Shown here piece after piece: positions 31,101-36,597 of a stretch of DNA of 64,000 bases. Each line of letters begins with the position of its first letter. Positions within the stretch are counted from its first letter, which is position 1. The position numbers and the translations under genes are program-made. Below the pieces are notes generated by a model. It saw only the letters and a program-made list of their open reading frames with translations, made no database searches and was not told the origin of the DNA. This stretch comes from Dipteris shenzhenensis (Eukaryota; Polypodiophyta; Polypodiopsida; Gleicheniales): assembly GCA_047967505.1 (NCBI GenBank), contig CM106539.1; one strand, 5' to 3'.

Positions 31101-33214
31101 AGACAAAATCCGAAAAAATTATAGCCTCAAGGCTTGCAACTGCAGAATTAGGACTTGCTGTCCACAAAATGACTGCAAAATTGCACCTGTCCCAAGGTAT
31201 GGACCTAAAAAATGTAGGCTTTCCAATCTGTTGAAATGTCTTGAAATGATTTCAAACAATAGAAGGAAGAAAAATCCTCAAAAGCCCCAAATTTTGATAA
31301 TGTACTGTAAAGTACAAGCTGTACGGACTGCAGGTACAACGTGCTGAGCAGGTACGGACTGCTTTGTATGGAACAAGTACGTGCAGTGTACGGATGCAAG
31401 TACCTGACTGTACGAATACAGATACACTGTACGGATGCATGTACTATGCTGTACGGCTGTACGGCGATGTAGATTCAAATCTGTACGGGGCTGTACGAAA
31501 TGCAAATTCGAATCTGTACGGTGATTGAAGTACGGAACTGTATGGAGTAGGTACGACGGTCAGTACGGACATTACGGCGATGCAAGTACTGATCTGTATG
31601 GTAGTGCAAGTACGGTGGCTCTAGTACGGGACGGACAAGTACGGCGCAGGTACATAACAAGTACTGTGTACGGAGTCCAACGTACGGTGGCACAAATATG
31701 GAAGTTGTACTACGTAAGTACGATGTAGGTACAAATCTGTACGACGCAGGTACAAAACCCAGTACGGATAGGTACAGCAGGGAGTCCAGGGGCAGGAAGA
31801 CGAGTCAAGCCTAGCTCTGATACCACTGAAGGATTGTTTGAAAAGAGAGAGTGCAGGTTGCAAAAGAGTCGATTGATTAGCCGTCACGTCAAACTAGGAT
31901 AATGAAAAAAGGAGTACAAGGTACAAGTACCTAGACCTAGGACTAAGTGTCCTAGGTGTCACATAGGACTAAGTGTCCTATGTGGCCTAAAAGGCACTAG
32001 CACTACAAGTGCCTATATTTATGCCTACAAGGCACATACCATGGTTTATAGGGCATCACTAGAACCACCAGGAGATGGCCTACAAACATAGCCAAGAATT
32101 GATCCTATTCCCATAGTTAATCTTTAGGGTACCTTGATGGCCCAACCCATCAATCATCTGACCTTTCATCTATGGATAAAGAACACTGGATCCCACTGCT
32201 TCATTTTGGAGGCTATGAAATCAAATCCTTTTGATGTGGAGCTTTGAATTTTGAGCCATTTGAATGGATTATTATTAGGTATAGTGTAAAATTTCTCTCT
32301 ACCTTGGTCGTTTGGCCAATGCTAACCACTTGGAAAACTTAGCGTACAAAGATCCAATCCTCAATCTGCTAGGGACATTCAATCTGGAAGGAAAAAGTGA
32401 CTGCATATGTTCTTTCTTTCCCCCTGTTCACTCGGGTGTGCATCTTTTATGTGTTTTTGCAAGCTCCATGCGATAAGGAGAATTGGACAAATACCTGGTT
32501 AAGTTTCATACTTGCTCCTATAATTATTTTAACTCATGCACTTGCTCACCTAGGCAGCTTACCATTGCCCGTGCATCCACCTTATGTGAGTGTAGCTAGG
32601 AGAGGGCAAGCCAACATTACAAATTATATATGGTTGGAGCTAATAAGATAGAGAAAATATGGAAATGTGAGTCTTTATTTAACTGGAGTCTGAAGGCAGT
32701 AAACATGTTTGTTTGCAAAGTTGAAATTGGAGTGTCAATTGACGTCTAGCTTGACTCAACTGTCTCCTCCGTAGGTTATTTGGCCTGTGCTCGTTGCTCA
32801 GCAACAGGGATTTCTTCTTCCAACATGATTACCATGAATCATGGTGCTGGCCAGCAGTATCCTTTAGATTCATCACAAAGATGCCCGAATTGCTCAGGGA
32901 CAGCAAAGGTACTGTTATATGTAAACTCAACTTGTAGGAAGGTACTGAGATTGTAGCTTTTGGTTTGCTCATCACAGTGACTCGCACTGCTAGACCCCCA
33001 GCCCCTTTGCTGCCTGCAATTTTCTTCTCCAATCGTATGCATTCTTGGCGTATATAAAGTTTGTTGTTGTAAAACTACCACATTTTTTTCTGGTTTTACA
33101 AGATATTTGAGTAATTTTTATTGGCTTTTGTTTTAGGTAATGTGCCCAACATGTTTGTGCACTGGAATGGCCATGGCAAATGAAAACAACCCCCGCATCG
33201 ATCCATTTGATTAA
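6897..33214 (+). CDS. OR: ORANGE (OR/OR-like) plastid DnaJ-type zinc-finger protein, seven 3' exons
   Basis: Exons: 6897-7041, 7199-7309, 7481-7567, 7691-7767, 7850-7977, 32775-32908, 33137-33214. All introns are GT-AG and every phase fits, giving about 253 codons to a TAA stop. Order of blocks: FCIIEGPETV; QLQEIQDNIKSRRN; FSSFIPFLPPL; first membrane helix (YYATC...GIILFGGLIAP); GGTSYRDF; second helix (VDPIVASFSGGAVGVI); then CxxCxGxG-type zinc-finger repeats CKYCHGTG, CARCSATG, CPNCSGTA and CPTCLCTG; C-terminus RIDPFD. In angiosperms, OR is a plastid membrane holdase that stabilises phytoene synthase and promotes chromoplast and carotenoid accumulation. The roughly 50-residue transit-peptide exon was not found. 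OR versus OR-like cannot be decided here. The reading frame looks intact despite a 24.8-kb intron. Confidence 0.95.
8831..9036 (-). repeat. copia-1 3' LTR
   Basis: Starts TGTTGGGTG and ends GCTAACA on the plus strand. It is a direct repeat of 14170-14367. Confidence 0.93.
9037..9051 (-). promoter_or_regulatory. copia-1 polypurine tract
   Basis: On the minus strand CCATGGAGGGGGGCT abuts the 3' LTR. The same tract lies at the equivalent place in copia-2. Confidence 0.85.
9078..11011 (-). pseudogene. copia-1 reverse transcriptase and RNase H
   Basis: The minus-strand RT begins with KEWMDAMKAELESI, then a frameshift near 10440, then QLDIKTAFLHGDLQEEVY, KSLYGLKQAPRAWY and the active site LILYVDDMLITGP (about 10035-10070). 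RNase H follows in 9253-9951 with HAFTDSDWA, SSCEAEYRA and YTDSQSALAVARN. The C-terminus runs into stops near 9253. The catalytic residues can be seen, but frameshifts break the frame several times. Confidence 0.9.
11105..12135 (-). pseudogene. copia-1 GAG-pre-integrase and integrase
   Basis: The minus strand reads HLWHARLGHLNYRSL...CEGCLLGKMHRF (HHCC zinc site), then LVHSDVCGPM (first Asp) and TLRTDRGREYM (second Asp). A frameshift follows near 11410, then YTPQ, a stop, and NGLAKRKNRS, where the usual ERKN Glu is Lys. The C-terminal domain (YEAWYGRKPEISHMRVFG) runs to about 11105. Loss of the third catalytic residue and the stop mark an inactive integrase. Confidence 0.9.
12169..12731 (-). 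pseudogene. copia-1 gag, truncated
   Basis: The minus-strand start at 12731 reads MGSNDWMGMFSAEDKLDGPN, the DUF4219/UBN2-type copia capsid opening, with LVAKKFWGIVSG after it. An Ala/Thr-rich linker and a frameshift near 12420 precede the capsid helix CKTSKATWGIWAHLYQVHNE. It stops at FSDVRGIG and runs directly into protease C-terminal sequence (VEVTSISSD). Compared with copia-2, the end of the capsid, the zinc knuckle and the protease DSGA site are missing. Confidence 0.85.
12732..14153 (-). other. copia-1 untranslated leader
   Basis: The region between PBS and gag has no supported ORF. It is dense in CCCCAAA and GCAAAT motifs, repeated irregularly. Copia-2 has the same kind of leader near gag. 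Confidence 0.7.
14154..14168 (-). promoter_or_regulatory. copia-1 primer-binding site
   Basis: Minus-strand TGGTATTAGAGCAGG is one base from the LTR and resembles the initiator Met-tRNA complement with one change in the first 12 bases. Confidence 0.85.
14170..14367 (-). repeat. copia-1 5' LTR
   Basis: TGTTGGGTG...GCTTACA, a direct repeat of the left LTR, with a deletion of about nine bases relative to it. Confidence 0.93.
14373..15129. other. Intron DNA without recognised element
   Basis: Several pyrimidine-rich stretches give long ORFs on both strands with no family motif. Nothing further is supported. Confidence 0.4.
15130..16010 (-). pseudogene. Decayed LINE endonuclease fragment
   Basis: On the minus strand, about 15185-15300 translates with PFNVGDWDMVK followed by a degraded SDHSPIV-type end. 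This aligns with the end of the LINE endonuclease at 17815-17960. Around 15885-15920 the translation ARCIRILEI resembles the SKIGILNIYAP strand of the same domain. Every frame is broken. Confidence 0.5.
16139..16173. repeat. (CT)n microsatellite
   Basis: An uninterrupted CT run of about 35 bases. Confidence 0.97.
16430..17600 (+). pseudogene. 3' end of a decayed non-LTR retrotransposon
   Basis: Plus-strand frames give RLRIESSRAERLPKERCICT then, after a frameshift near 16880, SVETEGHFIFRCPVYYEI. This is the CxxC...H...C zinc region that closes many LINE ORF2 proteins. A further block, CLASFVHQALRHRERIL, follows. The fragment ends in a CTTT repeat. The lineage differs from the L1 at 21641. Assignment rests on the CxxC-H-C arrangement. 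Confidence 0.55.
17607..17630. repeat. (CTTT)n microsatellite
   Basis: Six CTTT units followed by CTCTCTC. It may be the simple-repeat tail of the preceding LINE fragment. Confidence 0.95.
17815..18520 (-). pseudogene. Decayed LINE endonuclease, N-terminal to end of domain
   Basis: The minus strand starts with TMVSWNV (near 18505), has VGGDFNN near 18124-18144, and ends with FYVGDWARRIEGF...MSDYSPIV near 17830-17930. These are the first strand, the GGDFN motif and the SDH motif of APE-type LINE endonucleases, with SDH changed to SDY. Stops and frameshifts separate them. It lies just upstream of the copia-2 insertion. Confidence 0.7.
18773..19029 (-). repeat. copia-2 3' LTR
   Basis: TGAAGGATCG to GGCCTACA. 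It contains the short palindromic blocks CTAGGACTAAGTGTCCTAG and CATAGGACTAAGTGTCCTATG. Confidence 0.95.
19030..19045 (-). promoter_or_regulatory. copia-2 polypurine tract
   Basis: Minus-strand CCCATGGAGGGGGGTT abuts the 3' LTR. Confidence 0.88.
19158..20500 (-). pseudogene. copia-2 reverse transcriptase and RNase H with internal deletion
   Basis: The minus strand reads KEWMDAMRAELQSI, WVYKLKRKSDGSIDRYKARL, QLDIKTAFLHGDLQE and then jumps at about 20085 to FFVLILYVDDMLITGPD. Copia-1 has about 60 more residues here (VTQPPGFE to KSLYGLKQAPRAWY). RNase H follows with HAYTNSDWAG, SSCEAEYTAAF and YTDNQSALAIARN. It ends with IADMFTKALPRPKFE near 19160, the usual copia C-terminus. Minor frameshifts also occur near 19690-19980. 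Confidence 0.92.
20330..21644 (-). pseudogene. copia-2 integrase (LINE-proximal part)
   Basis: Continuing from the LINE junction at LHSQQ, the minus strand reads CEGCLLGKMHRFPF, LVHSDVCGPM (first Asp), CKLVTLGGEYMSKEF and YTPQQNPIFERKNRS (Glu kept), then the C-terminal domain YEAWKGRKPSLSHMRVFG. Relative to the homologous TLRTDRGREYM in copia-1, the four residues containing the second catalytic Asp are deleted in frame. The frame is otherwise open for 522 codons through to RT. Confidence 0.92.
21625..21640 (+). repeat. LINE target-site duplication, left copy
   Basis: ATCTGTTGTGAATGTA; the 15 bases TCTGTTGTGAATGTA recur right after the poly(A) at 28959-28973. It falls in the copia-2 LHSQQ codons. 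Confidence 0.93.
21641..22414 (+). promoter_or_regulatory. LINE 5' UTR with GC-rich degenerate tandem repeats
   Basis: From about 21700 to 22370 the plus strand is almost purely pyrimidine-rich (C, T, with G mainly in CG). It is built of variable copies of a unit like CTCCAACCCGCCCCTCGC. LINEs carry internal promoters in the 5' UTR, and such tandem units may act as promoter modules; that function is inferred. Long ORFs on both strands here (Pro/Arg-rich or Gly/Arg-rich) are by-products of the composition. Confidence 0.7.
22415..23311 (+). CDS. LINE ORF1, RNA-binding gag-like protein
   Basis: 298 codons from ATG at 22415. The N-terminal half resembles the DUF4283 fold of plant L1 ORF1 proteins (LLEDGHIEEVALMGRGIFWL, then VTLVFPGLATELRPIV). 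A single CCHC knuckle at residues 213-226 reads CLWCHGFGHLAAAC. A polyproline tract (about residues 239-249) and a Lys-rich tail follow. ORF1 proteins coat the LINE RNA. The stop is 15 bases before the next ORF. Confidence 0.88.
   Translation: MAVPSPDPEAQSDPPSPDAYRVILTEQQSSRVQEVAIDFARTSVYGRVIGHSPSRSTIRDWLQSTLLLEDGHIEEVALMGRGIFWLKLSSEKAASNLIAGSPTSVDGKIIMIVPWYRGFSAADFDVRFRIPRHPVTLVFPGLATELRPIVRDLGSHFGWVMHDTFADAVTTAGAPRVRVAVADPATLPAVIEIVTGAGSITQSMIVTGQPGQCLWCHGFGHLAAACPRFASSSRPSPPPPPPPPPPPPGQPRQEEPRQSEPGPEVVGGWTEVRRKIGKNKKISDKGKEAEVTLPAAAL
23327..24451 (+). CDS. LINE middle ORF, proline-rich protein of unknown function
   Basis: 374 codons between ORF1 and ORF2. It begins with a (CA)n microsatellite coding alternating Thr-His (about residues 15-24), then about 130 residues rich in Pro (PPPPPP, PHPHPPPSP). 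A globular-looking domain follows from about residue 155 (ELPRDFYRSGPWDYLDVADL) to 345 with many Trp and charged residues. A Ser/Thr-rich basic tail with KPSHKRQRL, a possible nuclear signal, ends the protein. I recognise no family. The TGA stop overlaps the ORF2 ATG as ATGA. Most plant L1 elements have only two ORFs, so this is extra, or it could be a detached C-terminal part of ORF1. Confidence 0.75.
   Translation: MPQGPGRASSSTAGTHTHTHTHTHMWESIDIHMQMCTPPDPQFQPPPPLPQSPPPPPPQPQFQMHPHPHPPPSPVPLASPTELAAPSAFQPSAAPAPPPPLSPPVASVEPESPIPQPPPPPPPMAGHPESIPPVEQASLSGSPSVADSAGSQLQERELPRDFYRSGPWDYLDVADLGTFPACLDISIFLLRKGADGKIAAVAPRDGPSFAFTFLSDGTETWTDDSVWEALREQTHAQICSWIGPSGGQLLETQWSEGDVRLRWRCAAKRFRLIVILRPPLSWPLPQDVRAWSQQKLRTFYGMTTSEISSWLEKAFAHGTRGLSPLLKVLKNGQDDPVSPSKPSHKRQRLHSDMSDSSSTSTASRQLFAAPHPSP
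23369..23398. repeat. (CA)n microsatellite inside the middle ORF
   Basis: About 12 CA units, one interruption (ATACACAC), coding Thr-His repeats. Length changes here would shift the ORF frame. Confidence 0.95.
24448..26892 (+). CDS. LINE ORF2, endonuclease and reverse transcriptase part
   Basis: 814 codons. The APE-type endonuclease has LVSWNVNGF (residues 5-13), LLLQEHK, NIYAPTD, GGDFNN (150-155) and LSDHAPV (246-252). RT blocks follow: CPGEDGLSRAFF, WRPITLLTTAYKI, LLDFEKAYDRVDW, RQGCPLAPYLF and active site EYADDTALYV (YADD at 719-722). The frame closes at LDSIRLEHC, where the +1-shifted reading WSTAKLSLAGRA continues the conserved sequence. The domain set is intact up to that point. The start is fixed by the ATGA overlap and by the endonuclease beginning within five residues. 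Confidence 0.95.
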   Translation: MSLHLVSWNVNGFHSSGTRGPRKLILRQELQPAVIGRLDVLLLQEHKLSAAHSRSCGKVLPGRSYTYWEPSIGAQGRSGGICTSVCEQLAQVVFGHGTLIPGRALWVGLNLEGSKIGILNIYAPTDLRCRATFWRTLTGILPDMDSWIVGGDFNNLETLEDQQGRDPEFTGMAQAEQSAWDSFIFATGGRDSWRDPSFRRWHGSLDFSWGFRKEGGRLLERLDRFYVSDWAISRGGQAGIVPGTTLSDHAPVLLSLDSAAQTLPPRSCRIPDSIFSRVDVRSSICSLWDRDWGEGLDLVDSVAQALQESSQICQLAALQVRQDWWGRERALRRDLASIQRLQQSSPGSEELRIQALRARALLEETLQRRSEFSYHASLSFWARKGDRMCREFFRTHGQRAAGDQLRSLRTADGHIVTDPGEVLGLATDFYRTLFQQEPLAPHASRAREEVWRHIPSLVQPSMQATLLAPFTSDEMLEALMAIDGQKCPGEDGLSRAFFTSFWDQIHQPLLAALQGIFSSGQMPESLSSGLICLIPKGGDRQEIRQWRPITLLTTAYKILAKMISARVRPLLPDIVHDTQTGFVQDRSILDNVFTFSEAAEWAQYSGSHLAILLLDFEKAYDRVDWSFLEGTLERLGFPAGWIQGISALYRTASSRVIIGGRMGERFSLERSVRQGCPLAPYLFLFFAEAMTYYLRARSTGLRGVRLPLREDTELLDSEYADDTALYVQDDERMLERVRMALEVFCSAAGAKINWNKSVGFLTDPGACSQWGRFLGFRWIPRGQTARYLGFQVGLDITPAQQFLPVLDSIRLEHC
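26879..28825 (+). pseudogene. LINE ORF2 C-terminal part after frameshift (RT thumb, zf-RVT)
   Basis: The second frame resumes with WSTAKLSLAGRALVVNQ and stays open for about 650 codons to a TGA at 28823-28825. It includes AQLRRLVRNFLWSG, GGLGVIDPELQSQALL, a central unrecognised part, and the RT-associated zinc domain PRKISYFLWLLAHKGLPVGS followed by CCQICHADEETPKHCLWSC (about 28219-28280). A small deletion of roughly five codons plus one frame step near 26878 best explains the break. Confidence 0.92.
28826..28958 (+). other. LINE 3' UTR and poly(A)
   Basis: A UTR of about 120 bp ends in ten A residues at 28949-28958, directly followed by the second target-site copy. Confidence 0.9.
28959..28973 (+). 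repeat. LINE target-site duplication, right copy
   Basis: TCTGTTGTGAATGTA, identical to the left copy. Confidence 0.93.
28974..30497 (-). pseudogene. copia-2 gag, protease and start of GAG-pre-integrase
   Basis: The minus-strand ATG at 30497 reads MAGNNQDLFGVLREDDKLDG, then LVAKHLWNIVSG. An in-frame stop occurs near 30246. The capsid continues with SCRTAKDAWDKLASLYQIRN and TLNGLPDTYQGFATTL. A CCHC knuckle (CNYCRKPRHDISEC, about 29625-29665) is followed by the protease site WYFDSGASKHVTS (about 29430) and GIGDVQLTSISS. It reaches HLWHERMGHLNYRALAKLHS just before the LINE. Lesions are few, in keeping with a young copy. Confidence 0.9.
30498..31810 (-). other. copia-2 untranslated leader with GTACGG repeats
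   Basis: The region has no supported ORF. The PBS-proximal half (31310-31770) holds about sixteen GTACGG hexamers at irregular spacing. The gag-proximal part has CCCCAAA and GCAAAT motifs like copia-1. Confidence 0.7.
31811..31825 (-). promoter_or_regulatory. copia-2 primer-binding site
   Basis: Minus-strand TGGTATCAGAGCTAG, an exact match to the plant initiator Met-tRNA complement over TGGTATCAGAGC, lies one base from the LTR. Confidence 0.95.
31827..32084 (-). repeat. copia-2 5' LTR
   Basis: Nearly identical to 18773-19029 (about three substitutions and one extra G by eye). Confidence 0.95.
32090..32774. other. OR intron end, nothing recognised
   Basis: No exon or element motif. The sequence resumes the DNA interrupted by copia-2 at 18772. 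Confidence 0.5.
32775..33214 (+). CDS. OR: OR exons encoding the remaining zinc-finger motifs and C-terminus
   Basis: Exon 32775-32908 completes the split Gly codon, then reads YLACARCSATG through CPNCSGTAK. Exon 33137-33214 reads VMCPTCLCTGMAMA to DPFD and stops. An AATAAA overlaps the stop codon (33213-33218) but is probably too close to act as the poly(A) signal. Confidence 0.95.
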
Positions 33215-34179
33215 TAAAGCAAGTTGAATGTTTGATCTTTGGCACTCACTGGGTTGAAGGAAGATGAGCTCATAGTCAATTGTGAAGATATCAAATCGTA
33301 AGATTGTGCTTCTATTTACATTTCCATGGCACGCAAACTTTGTAACCAGACTTTCTCATAACGGTCTAGCAATTGAAGAGGAGATTGAGCAGTGACACTT
33401 CCCCTGTATAAGCTGGGGCTGACATGGCTAAACACTAGACATCTATGTCTCGCTACCATCAAGTAAAATCAGGATATGTGCACTGATGAGTCAGTCATTG
33501 TTGTACCCTAACTAAATAATAATGATGTAATTTTTTCTTTTTGACTCTCTTGGGTAGACGTATTTAAGCATGGTTGTGCATTCAAAAGATTGACATTAGC
33601 TTATGTGGACCAAGTGGTGAAATCTTATAAGTAGTAGGGGTTGATGGCATCATGTCCAGTTGCTTTGATAGTCTTTTGAAATGCATGCATAAACCTCTGG
33701 AACTGTGAGTGTAATGCACAAATCATAACTCTATTTTCTTTTAAAAAAATATCAACTTAAGTTCAGTTGAAGGAAAAGCAGCATTGCAAATGGATAGACT
33801 TTATGAAAAGCAATTGACGAGAATAAGTGATAGACTTTTATGAATACTAGTGGGAAACCTGTGGCAAGCCACGGAGTAAAAAGTTTCCTGTTTTTTATTT
33901 TATAATTTCCTTTTTAAAAGAAATAGCTATTGACCTTAAAGTATCAAACATAACAAATCTCATATTATTTAAATCATCTAAATTCACAAAATATTAAAGA
34001 TAGCAATTGATTTCAAAACTATTATTGAAAAATGTATTTAATTTGAGAATGATAATTTTCTAATAAATAGGAGGGAAAGTGTTTCTCTCATGGCACTCAA
34101 ATAATAAAAAAACAATAGAAATTGAAAGTACCTTTGGCTATTGAGTTGTAGTATCTTGTTGCCCTAGAGTTTTCACTTC
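33215..34179. other. OR 3' flank, AT-rich
   Basis: Probable 3' UTR followed by AT-rich intergenic DNA. No gene is supported. Confidence 0.5.
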
Positions 34180-34760
34180 CTATTCTGCGTGTAGTGAGAC
34201 AACATTGAGCTGCGGTTGGCTAGAGTATATGTCAGGGAAGGGGGGCATCGAGTGACTCGAGTTGAAGATATCAATGTCTTCCTCTTTCCAATTGGCCAAT
34301 GTTTCCATATTGTTCTCGCAACCTTGCAGCCCTAAGTTGAATGCTTTTACATCATTGTGTTGGAATGCCCCTACCTTTTTGGAGGTTGTAAAGTTTTGCT
34401 TCATGCTTGGTAAAATCGTGTTCTCAAAAGCTTGGTCTAGCCCATTTGAATTCGCATTTGCCATTTGAATTTGCATTTGCATGGCATACGTCAACCCTTG
34501 ATAATTTTCATACATATGGCTATGTCTAATCTTTCACGGTGCATCAATAGCATTAGAAGAGGGATTTGTTTTTGCCTCAGATAGTCTTCATTGGGTTTCT
34601 GTAGCTCATGAAATCCTTCATGATGTACGGTGGCCCTCTTTTGGTTGCCCTTGTATCTCTTTTTAATAAGCTCGCAGGCTTTGTCCTTATCCTTGGATGT
34701 AACTCTGAAGTTGTGTGTGTGTAAACGTTTGCCTTTGTGTATGAGAGAGCAAATGGTCAA
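34180..34760 (-). pseudogene. Unrecognised gene fragment in two overlapping frames
   Basis: Two minus-strand ORFs (34491-34760, 89 codons; 34180-34515, 111 codons) overlap in different frames and may be one interrupted coding region. The first is Lys/Arg-rich (KDKDKACELIKKRYKGNQKR). The second is Gln/Asn/Met-rich (AMQMQIQMANANS). The layout recalls Myb/SANT-like accessory proteins of PIF/Harbinger transposons or NAM-associated plant proteins, but no diagnostic motif is present. Function is unknown. Confidence 0.3.
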
Positions 34761-35457
34761 GCTTCATCAATGCGTCACCACTCCCTCCAGTGCTCTGCAT
34801 TCCCATGTGACCGGATTTTATCCTCTTTTCCACAAGAACAATACTGCAACACCATGAATTAAAGCCCGATGGAGGAATCCTCACTTTTCAATAGGAACCT
34901 AATTTTGGAAAGGCCGTGGTTTATGGACGGTCTCCAGTGAAGAGGTTGTTGTTTGATGTACAAACAATGCATCTATGATCGCTTTCGATCAATAGATGCG
35001 TCTATTTTTTAGATCATCCATCAATCCATATGTTGACTAAAGTGGGATTTTGGAATGCGGATAGCTTTAAGGTAATGAGATTTGGTATACCAATGTGTTA
35101 GTGATAAGAGTGGTGATTGGTGAAACTTGCTTTGTAAGTTTGTTACCAATAGGAGTGTTGGTTGGGAGAAAGTTGTAGCCTTTTACACACCAGTCGATAG
35201 AAAATTTAAGAACGTCTTAAAATATATATGATTTTTTATCTGAGATTATGTTAAATTCATAGAATTCATAAAATTGTGTTTTTTTGTGCTCCTTAATTTG
35301 ATTGCAATCTAGCTGGTGGTTTGCTTTCCCTAGTAGACCGTATGAGTTGCTGTGGCTTTGCTTGGGGTATTTCTGGCAATTCTTGCTCTTCTTCATCAAC
35401 CTTTTCTATAGATGATTGTGAAATCGGTACGTCTATCTCGTGTGTGTTTGAGGTCTT

Positions 35458-36399
35458 TCATTCTGATTCCTCATCGAAGATTACATCTCTAGAGATAATG
35501 ACCTTGCGGTTGATGGGATCATACAACTTGTATGCTTTGCTTTCTTCACTGTAGCCAACCATCATGCATTTGCGTGACTTTGCATCCAATTTCCTATGAT
35601 GATAATCATGTATGTGGGCATATGCTATGCAACCAAATATGTGGAGATGCCCAATGTGTGGCTTGTGTCCAGTGAATGCTTCATAAGGTGTCATACCCTG
35701 AATCGGTTCGGTAGGAAGCTGATTAAGCAAGTAGTTTGCAGTGGCTATTGCTTCTGCTCAATATTGATTTGGAAGATGCTTCTGGCTAAGCATTGCTCTA
35801 GCACTGTTTACTAAAGTACCATTCTTCCTTTCAGCTATTGCATTTCGCTGAGGAGTATATGCACAAGTGAATTGTCTTCGAATGCTGTGACTTCTGCAAA
35901 AGTTCATGAATGCTGAAGACATGTATTCATCTCCTCTATCTGATCTCATGACTTTGATCTTTCTGCTTGTCTGTTTTTCTACCATGGCTTTGAATTCTTG
36001 AAATCTGAAAAACATCTGAGATTTTTCTTTCAGAAAGTAGATCCAACAAAATCTGTTGTAGTCGTCGATGAAAGTCAAGTAGTAAAGTGAACCATTGATG
36101 CTGCGGGTCTGGGCATAACCCCATACATCTCTATGTATCAAATCAAGAATACCTCTTGCTCGAGAGGTGCTTCTGCCGAAGTTGGTTTGCTTTTGTTTGT
36201 CGAAACAGCATGCTTCGCAAACTTTTTCAAGAAATTGTAGCTTTGGAATCCCAATTGCCATATTCTGATTCCTGAGATCTAGCAAGCTCTTGAAACTAAC
36301 ATGACCATATCTCTTGTGCCATTTTGCTAATAGTGGCATCTGTTGCGGTTGATCTGACATGGCATGCTTCTCTGGTATTGTAGCTAGCATTCTGTACAA
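35458..36399 (-). pseudogene. copia-3 integrase
   Basis: The minus strand reads KWHKRYGHVSFKSLLDL...CEACCFDKQKQTNF (HHCC), DLIHRDVWGYA (first Asp), KVMRSDRGDEYM (second Asp) and PQRNAIAERKNGTL (Glu), so the catalytic triad is present. After a frame change near 35745 the C-terminal domain YEAFTGHKPHIGHLHIFG runs to FDEESE. Downstream only a short run of hinge-like residues remains before homology stops. Confidence 0.9.
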
Positions 36400-36597
36400 G
36401 TGTCCTTCCTTGACACCTTTTCCTACTAGAGCTGAAATCCATCAAAGATGACTCGGTAGTTGTGTTTCGTTATTTGACCTACTGACAAGAGGTTCTTGGT
36501 GAGCTTCAAAACATAGAGTACATCTTTCACCAATCCTTTTGTACCAGTGAAATTGTTCATAGGGATAATGCCTGTCCCTTGAACTGGATTTGGTGTA

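Larger units (their letters stand above)
18773..32084 (-). mobile_element. Ty1/copia LTR retrotransposon copia-2, split by a LINE
   Basis: Direct LTRs (18773-19029 and 31827-32084) are flanked by the duplication AACAT (18768-18772, 32085-32089). PBS and purine tract orient the element on the minus strand. Removing the LINE at 21641-28958 leaves about 6 kb of gag-protease-integrase-RT-RNase H. The LTRs differ by about three substitutions and one indel by eye, so insertion was recent. A 12-base deletion removes the second integrase Asp, and a larger one removes part of RT, so it could move only with help in trans. Confidence 0.95.
7978..32774 (+). other. OR: 24.8-kb OR intron filled with retrotransposons
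   Basis: The intron has a GT donor and AG acceptor and divides one Gly codon of the zinc-finger region in phase 1. It contains copia-1, copia-2 with a nested LINE, and three decayed LINE fragments. It accounts for over a third of the window. Confidence 0.92.

Noticed and set aside
31205-31887. Minus-strand ORFs rich in Tyr/Val/Thr over the GTACGG cluster
   Set aside because: They are translations of the repeated hexamer in several frames and carry no coding signal.
33213-33218. AATAAA as the OR poly(A) signal
   Set aside because: It overlaps the stop codon, leaving no normal 3' UTR; a more distal signal is likelier.
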